Source: Psychroflexus longus (GTDB lineage: Bacteria > Bacteroidota > Bacteroidia > Flavobacteriales > Flavobacteriaceae). Taken from it: a stretch of DNA of 64,000 nucleotides. Below, piece after piece: positions 17,769 to 26,658 of the stretch. The position numbers were made by a program, and so were the translations under genes. The stretch's first letter is position 1. Each line of letters begins with the position of its first letter. The stretch covers positions 1 through 64,000 of the forward strand of contig NZ_JAIQZE010000010.1 in NCBI RefSeq assembly GCF_020164595.1, read 5' to 3'. Below the pieces are notes generated by a model that was not told the origin of the DNA, did not search any database, and saw only the letters and a list, made by a program, of their open reading frames with translations.

Positions 17769-17776
17769 CAAACCTA
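17769..17776 (-). promoter_or_regulatory. -7 box of SusC unit 2 with short spacer
   Basis: TAGGTTTG on the minus strand is followed by TTTGGCTAATTCAA as in unit 1. The nearest TTG (17790-17788) is only 11 bases away instead of 20, as if about nine bases were lost between the two boxes. Confidence 0.5.
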
Positions 17777-17940
17777 AACTAAATTAACAATATATTTATG
17801 TTAAATTTATTTTTTTAAAAAATTATATAATAATCTGTTAAACAGGTTATTATATAAAAGCTATTTATTTATAACACCAAAAATGTTAATTTTAAATCCT
17901 AATAAGAAAAACAATTTTAACGTTCTTTATTCTTACTTTT
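17777..17940. other. AT-rich upstream region without a gene
   Basis: No reading frame, tRNA or strong hairpin is visible in this stretch between the -7 box of SusC unit 2 and repeat copy B. It does not contain the nested inverted repeat found at the equivalent place in front of unit 1. Confidence 0.5.
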
Positions 17941-18222
17941 AATAAAGCCAGATTTAACTTTAAAATGAATTCAAAATCAAAAGACAAAAAATAAGACCGA
18001 TTTTGGTTAGAGATCTTTTATAAAATACCATTTAATTAAGTCTGAAATTATTTCTTGATTTATTTTTTTTAGAGATCATGTATTTATTTTAAAAAATGAT
18101 CTAATTGGACTTTTTGATAACTATGATATCGAGTAAAATATAATTTAAAATATTTAATCCAGATTTTTAGAGTGATTTTTAACCAAAAAAAACCTGCTAG
18201 AATTCTCTAGCAGGTCTTGATA
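17941..18222. repeat. Non-coding direct repeat, copy B (about 280 bp)
   Basis: This is the second copy of the element at 12649-12942, same orientation, ending like copy A in a terminator hairpin and the bases AGGTCTTGATA. A 15-codon frame present here on the minus strand is destroyed in copy A, so coding function is unlikely. The distance between copies is about 5.3 kb. Confidence 0.85.
18185..18214 (-). terminator. Terminator of the third SusCD operon
   Basis: The stem CCTGCTAGA / TCTAGCAGG with loop ATTC and a minus-strand U-run ends the pair 18243-22911. Stem and loop are identical to those of the hairpin at 6542-6573. Confidence 0.9.
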
Positions 18223-18242
18223 ATATACTATAAAATTGAAAG

Positions 18243-19676
18243 CTAATTCACATCCCAGAAGATTTGGGTTTGTTGTGTGTCTCCTCCAATAGCTTGAGAA
18301 GCTTCATTATAATTTGCTTCATTCAAATTTTGCTCATTAACAGGATAAGTATATCTCACTGGTACTGGATTTCCTGTAGATCCGGGTAGATTTAAATTTG
18401 GTTCGTTGTATTTTCTCCAAGTTGACCATCCTTCCAAAGGATTATCAAACATAGCAATCCAAAATTGAGTTCCTATTAAAGTATTGGAGTTCGAAGGATC
18501 ATAAGAAACATTCGGTTTGCTCAAATAAGCATCAATAGCATCTTGGTCATCAATACCAGCATAATTCATAGATGCTGTAATAGCATTGTTATAATGTGTT
18601 TCTGCATCACCAAAAACATTATAATTTAATTCTGATGCAGTTGCTAAATGAAATGAAACTTCAGCAAAATCTAAATATATACCTGCATGTGTTGGATCTC
18701 TAAAGGCTTCCCCTATATGAGTCGATCCAGAAAATGGATTTTGAGACCCATAAATACCTCCTTCATAAACACCATCTCCTAGGTTTTGATCGAAATAGTA
18801 GGTTCGTCTTGGATCTTCCAGATCGTTCATGATATCAACTATAGTATTTGCTGCAACATAATCGGATCTTCCGCTTTGTACTAAATCTTCCCACAATGGG
18901 TTGGTATTAGGCGGTGAACTTTGGTAAGCTATTATCGCATTATCTTGATTTCCTGTAAAAACTCCTTTACTAGCGGCATCTTCTGCAGCGCTTTTTGATA
19001 AATTTGGATTACTATCAGAAATTCTCATTGCTAATCTAAGTTGAAGAGAGTTATTGAATTTACTCCATTTACTCATATCTCCTCCGAATATTACATCTGG
19101 ACCGACAAATCCTTGTCCAGAATTTAACAATGCACTTGCAGCTTGAAGTCTTTCTATAAGATCTTCATATATTACGGCATCATCTTCGTAAGCTGGAAGT
19201 GTATTTGTTTCTGCCTGTAAAGCTTCATTATAGGGTATATCTCCAAAGGTATCAACCAAAACTTGCCATGCATAAACTTGAATAACTTCAATTTGTCCTA
19301 TACGTGCATCCTTCTCACTTTGAGAAAGATCAGAATTATCATTGATATACCCTTTAGCGTCATCAAGATCTAATAAGATATCTCTATATATTTCAGACCA
19401 CTGGGACTGAGGTATATTTCTGTTTGTCAAGTCATAATTTGGCTCATCTACGTAAGTTGTAGCTGTGAGGTACTGACTTACGAATCTAAAAATATTGATG
19501 TTTACATTTGGGCTTGCCAAAAAGTCTCCCAAACTCACCGCTGCCGAAGTAAATAAGAAGTCTTCTGATACTTGGGTTGGATTTTTTGGGTCTTGATTGA
19601 GCCTTTCGTACTTTTCATCATCAGAACATGATGCGAAAAGAAAGGCTACCGTTAATATGATTAAGTATTTTTTCAT
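18243..19676 (-). CDS. SusD/RagB-family lipoprotein (SusD-like_2 type), unit 3
   Basis: This 477-residue protein has the lipoprotein signal ending FASC (Cys17) followed by SDDE, a good acidic surface-export signal. FGGDMSKWSKFNNSLQLRLAMRIS and the C-terminal YNEASQAIGGDTQQTQIFWDVN are typical of SusD-like_2 proteins. It pairs with the SusC at 19687 after a 10-base gap. It is shorter than its unit 1 relative (557 residues), mostly in loop regions. Confidence 0.94.
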   Translation of the reverse strand: MKKYLIILTVAFLFASCSDDEKYERLNQDPKNPTQVSEDFLFTSAAVSLGDFLASPNVNINIFRFVSQYLTATTYVDEPNYDLTNRNIPQSQWSEIYRDILLDLDDAKGYINDNSDLSQSEKDARIGQIEVIQVYAWQVLVDTFGDIPYNEALQAETNTLPAYEDDAVIYEDLIERLQAASALLNSGQGFVGPDVIFGGDMSKWSKFNNSLQLRLAMRISDSNPNLSKSAAEDAASKGVFTGNQDNAIIAYQSSPPNTNPLWEDLVQSGRSDYVAANTIVDIMNDLEDPRRTYYFDQNLGDGVYEGGIYGSQNPFSGSTHIGEAFRDPTHAGIYLDFAEVSFHLATASELNYNVFGDAETHYNNAITASMNYAGIDDQDAIDAYLSKPNVSYDPSNSNTLIGTQFWIAMFDNPLEGWSTWRKYNEPNLNLPGSTGNPVPVRYTYPVNEQNLNEANYNEASQAIGGDTQQTQIFWDVN

Positions 19677-19686
19677 TTTTTATTGT

Positions 19687-22600
19687 TTAAAAATTAAACC
19701 TAAGATTAAGACCATATTGCTTCATTGCTGGATACGCTCCAGACTGATAGCCTTGTACATTACCAGAACTCAATCCAGCTTCAGGATCTGAATACGGTAA
19801 GTTTTTATCAATAATCCATAGATTTCTACCTATGAATGAAATAGAAGCGTTGGTAAATGGCAATTTTTCGAGAATTTTATCGCTGAAATCATAAGTAAGA
19901 CTTAATTCTCTAAGCTTTATGTAAGAGGCATCATAAACGTGCCCTTTGTTCGCATCACGTGCATACCCGTAAGGATTAGCATAGGTATCAAAAGGAACTC
20001 TTGTTTCGTTTTGGGATCCATCTGCATTTACACCTGGTAAAATTATACCACCGCTATCAGCTCCTCCAGTTAATGGTGCTCTCATCTCGTTTCCAAGATC
20101 ATTTATACCTGCTGTGACATCATAAACTCCGGTAGCCATTCCGTACCAAGTATCTAATGAAAAGATATCTCCTCCTTCTTGTATATCAATCAAGAAACTA
20201 AATCTGAAATTTTTATATCTAAATGAGTTTGTGATACCTGCATTCCAATCTGGCTGAATGTTTCCAATTACGTTATTATTAGAATCTGTTGTTTCGTAAT
20301 AACCGTCGCTATTTACGATTTTACTTCCATTTTCATCGTAAACATAATCAGTTCCTCTTATCGCTCCATATGGTTGACCTGGAGCTGCATTAATTGAAAC
20401 TCCTCCTTGCAGGCTTGCCAGTTGAAGGTTATCGACTCCATCTGTTAGGCTTATCACTTCATTTCTATTTCTAGACCAGTTTACACTAACATTCCAGTTG
20501 AAATCATCCATCTGTACTGGCTTACCACTAAGAAGAACTTCAAAACCTTTGTTTTCTATCTCTCCTGCGTTAAGAAGTTTTCTTGTGTAACCTGTGGCAT
20601 TAGAAACAGGAACAGGAGTGATTTGATCCTCTGTTCTAGTGTTGTAGTAAGAAAAATCTACACTTAATCTGTTGTCTATAAAGCTGGACTCTAAACCTAC
20701 TTCAAATGACTTAGAAGTTTCGGATTTTAATTCAAGATTATTGAGAGTTCCGTTCAAACTTGCAACACCTTGACCGTCAAATGGTGCTGAGACCAGGTAA
20801 GTGTTAAAAACTCTGTAAGGATCTGTTCCACTTCCTACTTGTGCATAGTTGGCTCTAAATTTTGCAAAACTCAACCAATACTTATCAATGATGTTTGATA
20901 ATAAAACACTTGTTGAAATTGATGGATAATAATAAGTATTGTCTGAACTTGGTAAAGTAGAAGATCTGTCTCTTCTCATGGTAGCTTCCATGTAATATGT
21001 GTTCAGGTAACCTAAACTTGCTCTGGCAAATATACCGTCGAGCATTTGGTCTGCTTCATATTCTGAAGGTGGATTTAGCGGATCTTTACTATTGCTCAAG
21101 GCAAAAAAGTCAGGTGCATTTAATCCTCCATTGGTGGATGCTCTGATAGATGATTGCTCATTTCTTCTCAAATTGAAACCAACATTACCATCTAAATTTA
21201 AGTCATCACTTAAATTTTTATTGAAATTTAAAATTAAGTCATAATTGTATTCAGCGACTCTGTTATCAAATCTTGAATACCCTGAAACTCCAACAGATCC
21301 AACATTTTTACGTTCTTCTTGTAGTTCACTGTATGTATCAAATGTGAAACGTCCTAAAACACTAAATACATCACTGATTTGATAATTCAAATTAATATTA
21401 CCAAAGTAGCGATTTCTAGTGTCTGTTTGGTAATTTTCATATCTCGTAAAATAGGGATTATCTGTATAGATTGGAGTCAAATTATTTGGACCGTTTGGAT
21501 TCCAAGTAATATTATTACCAGTAGCAAAATATGCATCTCTTTGTTTGTACAAATCAACGTTTGATTGATTCCATTGTCTAAATGATTGCATAACATTCAA
21601 AGCATCATAACCAGTACCATATCTTCCTTTTCCATCTGTTTTGATAAAGTTGAAATTAGAACTCACACTGAATTTATCAGTCAAATCATGAGATGCAGAA
21701 AATTTGATGTTGTTACGAGTGATGCTACTATTTGGTAAGGCTCCTTCTTGATCTAAATTTGTGAATCCAACTCTGTATGTGCTTTTATCGGTTCCACCAT
21801 CCAGTGCAACAGAATTGATCATTGTATAACCAGTTTCCCAAATGTCATTTGGGGTGTTTTTTCCAGCCACCCAAGGGGAAGCTTGTTGATAAGTGTCTAG
21901 CTCAGGATAGATAGAATTCCATTGATAAATCATTCTATCCGGGTCGAAAGCTGCACCAAAAGAAGCATCTTCTGTAAAAGGAGTTGTTTCATCTAAAACA
22001 CCATCACCGTTGACATCAAAAAGATTAAAATAACCATCTTCAGATTGATAGTATGGCCCATATCCAGCTCCATATTTTTGCTGGTAGTCTGGTAAGGTTT
22101 CATCATCTGCGTTAGAAAACATTACAGATGATCTTACGGTTACGCCTATACCTTTGTTTTTTTGTCCCCTTTTAGTTTCGATAATGATCACACCATTAGC
22201 AGCTCTCTCTCCATAAAGTGCAGAAGCAGCAGCTCCTCGCAGGACATTGATGGATTCAATATCATCAGGATTGATATCCGCAGCAGCGTTCCCGTAATCA
22301 TACCCACCACGTCCTTGGGTTTGTCCTGTTGTGTTGGAATTTTGATTGATAATTGGCGTTCCATCTACTACAAATAAGGCTTGATTACTTCCTGTTAATG
22401 AAGCATTTCCTCTTATTACTACATTGGTAGAACCTCCCATGGTACCCGAAGATTTTACCTTAAGACCGGCAACTTTACCAGATAAAGCGTTTGTAAAATT
22501 TTGTGTTGCTACATCAGAGACTTCATTTCCTCCGACCTCTTGAGTCGCATAGCCTAAAGATTTCTTCTCTCTTTTTATACCCAAAGCAGTTACAACAACT

Positions 22601-22911
22601 TCATCAAGTTGACCCGTATCAGGTTGTAATGTAATGTCAAGGCTTGTTTTAGTCCCAATATTTACTTGTTGTTCTTTCATTCCTAAATAGGAAAACACCA
22701 AAGTAGCGTCATCACCAACTTGAAGGGTAAATTCTCCATCAAAGTTAGTCTGAGTACCATTAGTTGTTCCTTTTTCAATGACGTTAACACCTGGTAAGGG
22801 TAATCCAGTGTTGTCAACGACAGTTCCTGTCACTTCTTGATTCTGCGCTAACCCCACATGGGAGATTAAAGCGAAAACGAATAAAAAGATCCAATTTGCA
22901 TTTTGTTTCAT
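19687..22911 (-). CDS. SusC/RagA-family TonB-linked transporter, unit 3
   Basis: This 1074-residue transporter has a signal peptide, the regulatory-like domain (VTGTVVDNTGLPLPGVNV), a plug with DIESINVLRGAAASALYGE and GVIIIETKRG, and a barrel ending LNLRFNF. The post-domain segment VVTALGIKREKKSLGYAT places it with unit 1. A TTG-N20-TAGTTTCG promoter is found at 22941-22971 and the leader again contains TGGCTAATTCAA. It is the first gene of the tandem set in transcription order. Confidence 0.96.
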   Translation of the reverse strand: MKQNANWIFLFVFALISHVGLAQNQEVTGTVVDNTGLPLPGVNVIEKGTTNGTQTNFDGEFTLQVGDDATLVFSYLGMKEQQVNIGTKTSLDITLQPDTGQLDEVVVTALGIKREKKSLGYATQEVGGNEVSDVATQNFTNALSGKVAGLKVKSSGTMGGSTNVVIRGNASLTGSNQALFVVDGTPIINQNSNTTGQTQGRGGYDYGNAAADINPDDIESINVLRGAAASALYGERAANGVIIIETKRGQKNKGIGVTVRSSVMFSNADDETLPDYQQKYGAGYGPYYQSEDGYFNLFDVNGDGVLDETTPFTEDASFGAAFDPDRMIYQWNSIYPELDTYQQASPWVAGKNTPNDIWETGYTMINSVALDGGTDKSTYRVGFTNLDQEGALPNSSITRNNIKFSASHDLTDKFSVSSNFNFIKTDGKGRYGTGYDALNVMQSFRQWNQSNVDLYKQRDAYFATGNNITWNPNGPNNLTPIYTDNPYFTRYENYQTDTRNRYFGNINLNYQISDVFSVLGRFTFDTYSELQEERKNVGSVGVSGYSRFDNRVAEYNYDLILNFNKNLSDDLNLDGNVGFNLRRNEQSSIRASTNGGLNAPDFFALSNSKDPLNPPSEYEADQMLDGIFARASLGYLNTYYMEATMRRDRSSTLPSSDNTYYYPSISTSVLLSNIIDKYWLSFAKFRANYAQVGSGTDPYRVFNTYLVSAPFDGQGVASLNGTLNNLELKSETSKSFEVGLESSFIDNRLSVDFSYYNTRTEDQITPVPVSNATGYTRKLLNAGEIENKGFEVLLSGKPVQMDDFNWNVSVNWSRNRNEVISLTDGVDNLQLASLQGGVSINAAPGQPYGAIRGTDYVYDENGSKIVNSDGYYETTDSNNNVIGNIQPDWNAGITNSFRYKNFRFSFLIDIQEGGDIFSLDTWYGMATGVYDVTAGINDLGNEMRAPLTGGADSGGIILPGVNADGSQNETRVPFDTYANPYGYARDANKGHVYDASYIKLRELSLTYDFSDKILEKLPFTNASISFIGRNLWIIDKNLPYSDPEAGLSSGNVQGYQSGAYPAMKQYGLNLRFNF

Positions 22912-22940
22912 TAGTTAGTTGTTTTTGAATTAGCCAGCGG

Positions 22941-22971
22941 CGAAACTAAAGGGCTCAAAAACTTTTAACAA
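22941..22971 (-). promoter_or_regulatory. Promoter of SusC unit 3 (TTG-N20-TAGTTTCG)
   Basis: On the minus strand TTG (22971-22969) lies 20 bases before TAGTTTCG (22948-22941), one mismatch from TAnnTTTG. Spacing and the following CTGGCTAATTCAA match unit 1. Confidence 0.65.
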
Positions 22972-23064
22972 GGCGATAAGGTTAAAACTTTATGACTTGT
23001 TAAGTAGTTACTATAATTTTGTAAATATTGCTCTGGGCGAGAGAGGATTGAAGCTATTTAGAAA

Positions 23065-24153
23065 TCATCTAAATATCGACCAGTCCAATTTTAAAGAGAA
23101 AACATTGGAGTATAAAGCAAGACTTTGGTCGCCAATATCGGTAAGGGCATAGTCAATTTGTATGCCTTTATACTTGAAGCCAACTCCAAAGTTGGGCTGA
23201 AAACCAAGCTCGGTGCCGTTTCCTCCCAGTTGCTCCAGATTTTGAAAATTGCCAACGCCTCCTCGCAGATAAACTAAATTGACATAGCCTACTTCAAAAC
23301 CAAAAGCAGGGGTAGCACTTAACGTACCGGAGGAGATCACGTCGTTGGTTTGCGCAAATCTCATGTCAAGATTTAAAGAAGTGTTCAAGTCAAAATCTCT
23401 TGTAATTGCAGTTTTTCTTGCAATCCCAATTTGAAGTTTTGGTAAAGTGATTTCTGAGGTTTCTGGCATTGACTGATTTTGACCTTCTATTGCATTCTGA
23501 ATTGTAGCTAATTCAGAATCATCAAAAGTCCATGTATTGTAGGTGGTTGTAATGTCTCTTGCCATTACACCGAAGTACCAGGAGTTTTTTTGAAATTGAA
23601 TTCCAGCATCAAAACCAAATCCCCAGGCATTGGCAAAATCGCCAATGACTCTTCTTATGATTTTGGCATTCACGCCATAAGAAAATCCTTCAAGAGGTAA
23701 ACTTCTGGCGTAAGATAAAGTAAAAGCATAGTCTGCTGTCGAGAAAAGACTTATGCGATTGTAATCAATATTGCCCTGTTCGTCTATAAGTTGAGTTGTA
23801 TTTAAAATGTCATCTACACCAAACCTTATTACGCTAAAGCCAACAGCGCTTCTACGGTCAATCGGCATCGCACCAGCGACATAATTGTAAGTAGCAATAT
23901 TGGCAAAATAATTGGCATGCATTGCAGAAACTTGATTGTCTTCCAGATGAATCAAACCAGCAGGATTCCAATATCCAGAATTCACATCACTCGTAGTAGC
24001 TGTTACAGCGTTTGCCATTCCAAAGGAAGCGGCATCCACACCAATGTTTAAGAATTCGTTGGAATACTTTGCTGTCTGTGAAAAAGCAAAAAATGTAGAA
24101 AACGAAATTAATATGAAGGTAAGCCTCTTCAATCTTGTAATTATTTTGAGCAA
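23065..24153 (-). CDS. PorV/PorQ-family outer membrane protein
   Basis: This 362-residue beta-barrel protein has a signal peptide ending at FAFSQ (about residue 26). The N-terminal hallmark FLNIGVDAASFGMANAVTATTSDVNSGYWNPAGL (read in pieces near residues 34-68) is that of the PorV/PorQ family, members of which act in type IX secretion. It could be a non-secretion paralogue of the same barrel family. It is divergent from pssA with 67 bases between them; there is no terminator to the SusCD locus at 23064, so it does not appear to belong to it. Confidence 0.8.
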   Translation of the reverse strand: MLKIITRLKRLTFILISFSTFFAFSQTAKYSNEFLNIGVDAASFGMANAVTATTSDVNSGYWNPAGLIHLEDNQVSAMHANYFANIATYNYVAGAMPIDRRSAVGFSVIRFGVDDILNTTQLIDEQGNIDYNRISLFSTADYAFTLSYARSLPLEGFSYGVNAKIIRRVIGDFANAWGFGFDAGIQFQKNSWYFGVMARDITTTYNTWTFDDSELATIQNAIEGQNQSMPETSEITLPKLQIGIARKTAITRDFDLNTSLNLDMRFAQTNDVISSGTLSATPAFGFEVGYVNLVYLRGGVGNFQNLEQLGGNGTELGFQPNFGVGFKYKGIQIDYALTDIGDQSLALYSNVFSLKLDWSIFR

Positions 24154-24220
24154 ATATGCTACAATTAATAATATTAAAACTTATTTTGCTATTTCTTATT
24201 GTGTGAAAATATTCAACTTT

Positions 24221-24949
24221 ATGTCATTGATAAAAAGACAAATCCCAAACTTTATAACCCTTTTAAATTTACTCTCCGGAAGTGTTGCTGCTGTACTTGC
24301 AGTGCAAGGCGACTTAGGGGTTGCAACTCTGTTTGTCGGCTTTGGTATTTTTTTTGATTTTTTCGATGGCTTGGCTGCCAGGGCTTTGGACGTGAAAAGT
24401 GATCTGGGCTTACAATTAGATTCCTTAGCAGATATGGTTACAAGTGGTTTGGTTCCAGGGATTGTAATGTGTCAGCTTTTATTACAATCTATCGATTCTT
24501 ATATGGATTTAGACTTTCTGTCTTCAGAGGTGAATTGGATGATTTTTATAGGATTAATCATTACACTTGGTTCTGCCTACAGATTGGCAAAATTCAATAT
24601 CGACGAGCGGCAGACTGAAAGTTTTATAGGCTTGCCAACACCAGCCAATGCCTTGTTGATTTTAAGTTTAGGACTTATCCTGGAATACCATCCGGAATCT
24701 TTTTTAATTCCTTTGATTGAAAATACTTACGTTCTTATTTTTATTTCAGTACTCAGCGTTTTATTACTCAATGCAGAATTGAAATTATTCGCATTGAAAT
24801 TCAAAAACTTAAACTTTAAAGAAAATTGGTTTAGATATTTTATTGTGATTTTCTCCATCGTAGCTTTACTTTTACTTCAGTTTGTTGCGATCCCTCTCAT
24901 TATTTTGACTTACATAATGTTATCGATAGCTCTGCAGTCTAAAACTTGA
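24221..24949 (+). CDS. pssA: CDP-diacylglycerol-serine O-phosphatidyltransferase
   Basis: This 242-residue membrane enzyme makes phosphatidylserine, precursor of phosphatidylethanolamine. The CDP-alcohol phosphotransferase signature is complete: D49-G50-x2-A53-R54-x8-G63-x3-D67-x3-D71. Membrane segments fill the rest. The frame is open further upstream to 24044, but that part runs over the start of the divergent PorV-like gene, while the ATG at 24221 begins the family-typical MSLIKRQIPNFITLLNLLSG. It converges with lnt with one base between the stop codons. Confidence 0.94.
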   Translation: MSLIKRQIPNFITLLNLLSGSVAAVLAVQGDLGVATLFVGFGIFFDFFDGLAARALDVKSDLGLQLDSLADMVTSGLVPGIVMCQLLLQSIDSYMDLDFLSSEVNWMIFIGLIITLGSAYRLAKFNIDERQTESFIGLPTPANALLILSLGLILEYHPESFLIPLIENTYVLIFISVLSVLLLNAELKLFALKFKNLNFKENWFRYFIVIFSIVALLLLQFVAIPLIILTYIMLSIALQSKT

Positions 24950-24950
24950 T

Positions 24951-26534
24951 TTATCTTCTCCTTCTTGTCACTGCAAATAGAAATATGAATAACGCCAGGA
25001 AATTTGAAATTCTAGGAATATAGTCGCCAGATTTAACGTAAAAAGTTTCACCTTCATACAGAGGTAAATCATATTTCAGAATAGTTTTTTCATCATATTC
25101 AGATTTTTTAAGAACAGTCCCATCTTTGTCTACAAAGCCTGATATTCCAGTATTTGCACTTCTTACAACCGCTCGTCTTGTTTCAATAGCTCTCAATCTC
25201 GCATAACTCCAATGTTGTTTGTGCCCTTGAGTTTCTCCCCACCAGGCATCGTTTGTTATGATAGCCAGTGCATTGGCACCATTTTTTATGTATCCATTTA
25301 CAAATTCACCGTAAACTGACTCATAACAAATAATAGGAGCAATGCTCGAACCATTATTCAATTCAAAAACGCTTCTCTTATCTTGAGTGGTTTTCATAGC
25401 AACGGTGCCGCCAAGATCTATCATAATATCTCCCAATAATGGCTTTAGAGTAGATTGATAAGGAAAGTTTTCTACTCCTACGACTAATTTCGATTTATGG
25501 TAAAACTCATGTTGAGTGTCTTTTCTCTCGAATACTGCACTGTTATAATCATTGAACCAAACACCTTTTCTCAAAAAATTGCTTTGTGGTGACAATTGAT
25601 TCTTATCGCGTAAAATTTCATACATCGATATGCCATATAAAATGTTGAGTTTCTCGTTTTGTTCAAAAAGTTGCTGAGAAAATCTCTTAGCTTGAGAAAA
25701 TCTGTAGTTGTTTATATCGACACCTTCAGCAAAAACCGTCTCAGGCGCTATGAGAAGTTGCTTCTTTTCATTGAGGTAAGGTTTAGTAAGCTTGATTAGG
25801 CTTTTGGAAATTCCTTTATTATCTGTTGTGTACTTTTCAGCATAAGGGTCAACATTAGGTTGAAGACTTAAGGTTTCAATAGTATTTTCTGAACTTGTTT
25901 CAGGCTTTATTATAAGGCTAACGATGATAGGTAACGCAATTATGAGTATAAATCTTAGTCCTGTGCGAACGAGTATCCCTTTATCTTTATGCTGGATATA
26001 AAGCAAAATCCCCTTAAAAATTATGAAGTTGGAAATCAAGATCCATAGACTTCCGCCAAAAGTCCCTGTGTATTCATACCACTGGATGAGATTGATATCA
26101 TTTGCAAAGACATTACCAAGATTTAGCCAGGGCCATGAGAATTCCCAACCAAGGTGAAGTTTTTCAAAGCTAAGCCATAAGGCAATAAAAAATGAAGATG
26201 CTGCTGTAAATGTAACTTTTTTAGCTATGATATGATAAATCAATAAAACCACGCTCATCAATAGAGAGTTGGCGAGAATAGCAAAAATCCCACCGAAGGG
26301 AGTAGAGAAGTAAAGCCAATAAGTCGTTATAATATTCCATATTAAGAAGCTGAGGTAAGCATAACCAAAGGTTCTCAAGTTTTTTCTTTTAAAATTATCT
26401 TTCCTGATGTCAAATTCAGCAAGTAGAAGTGGGACAAATCCAATAAAACTTAAAGGGCTAAATCCGCTTGTAGGCCAGCTTAATGCTAATAATAATCCAG
26501 ATGCTAAGGCTAAAAGTATGTTTTTCAAACTCAA
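24951..26534 (-). CDS. lnt: Apolipoprotein N-acyltransferase
   Basis: This 527-residue inner-membrane enzyme adds the third acyl chain to lipoproteins. Several N-terminal membrane helices are followed by a nitrilase-like periplasmic domain. The catalytic triad is in place: Glu in APETVFAEG, Lys in SKLVVGVENFP and Cys403 in ICYESVYG, plus NDAWWGETQGHKQHWSYA. The start codon is TTG at 26534; no ATG precedes the first membrane helix. A full promoter ends only seven bases before it, so the mRNA is probably leaderless. It supports the many lipoproteins encoded in this window. Confidence 0.95.
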   Translation of the reverse strand: MSLKNILLALASGLLLALSWPTSGFSPLSFIGFVPLLLAEFDIRKDNFKRKNLRTFGYAYLSFLIWNIITTYWLYFSTPFGGIFAILANSLLMSVVLLIYHIIAKKVTFTAASSFFIALWLSFEKLHLGWEFSWPWLNLGNVFANDINLIQWYEYTGTFGGSLWILISNFIIFKGILLYIQHKDKGILVRTGLRFILIIALPIIVSLIIKPETSSENTIETLSLQPNVDPYAEKYTTDNKGISKSLIKLTKPYLNEKKQLLIAPETVFAEGVDINNYRFSQAKRFSQQLFEQNEKLNILYGISMYEILRDKNQLSPQSNFLRKGVWFNDYNSAVFERKDTQHEFYHKSKLVVGVENFPYQSTLKPLLGDIMIDLGGTVAMKTTQDKRSVFELNNGSSIAPIICYESVYGEFVNGYIKNGANALAIITNDAWWGETQGHKQHWSYARLRAIETRRAVVRSANTGISGFVDKDGTVLKKSEYDEKTILKYDLPLYEGETFYVKSGDYIPRISNFLALFIFLFAVTRRRR

Positions 26535-26541
26535 TTTTTTT

Positions 26542-26571
26542 CAAATTTACTTTAAAATTGAAGCCCTCAAA
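26542..26571 (-). promoter_or_regulatory. Promoter of lnt (TTTG-N18-TAAATTTG)
   Basis: On the minus strand TTTG (26571-26568) is followed after 18 bases by TAAATTTG (26549-26542), a full match to the Bacteroidota consensus. The TTG start codon is seven bases farther on. Confidence 0.75.
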
Positions 26572-26633
26572 AGAAATTCTAACAAACAAAAATATAAAGA
26601 AATAGTTCATCGAGTATTCATCTGGATATTTTA

Positions 26634-26641
26634 TAAATTTG
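26634..26641 (+). promoter_or_regulatory. -7 box TAAATTTG before the sugar transferase gene
   Basis: TAAATTTG lies 17 bases before the ATG at 26659. No TTG element is seen at the right distance upstream. Confidence 0.45.
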
Positions 26642-26658
26642 TCTGCTCATCCTGAAAT

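Noticed and set aside
24044-24220. N-terminal extension of pssA
   Set aside because: It covers the start of the divergent PorV-like gene and lacks homology; MSLIKRQ at 24221 is the normal start.
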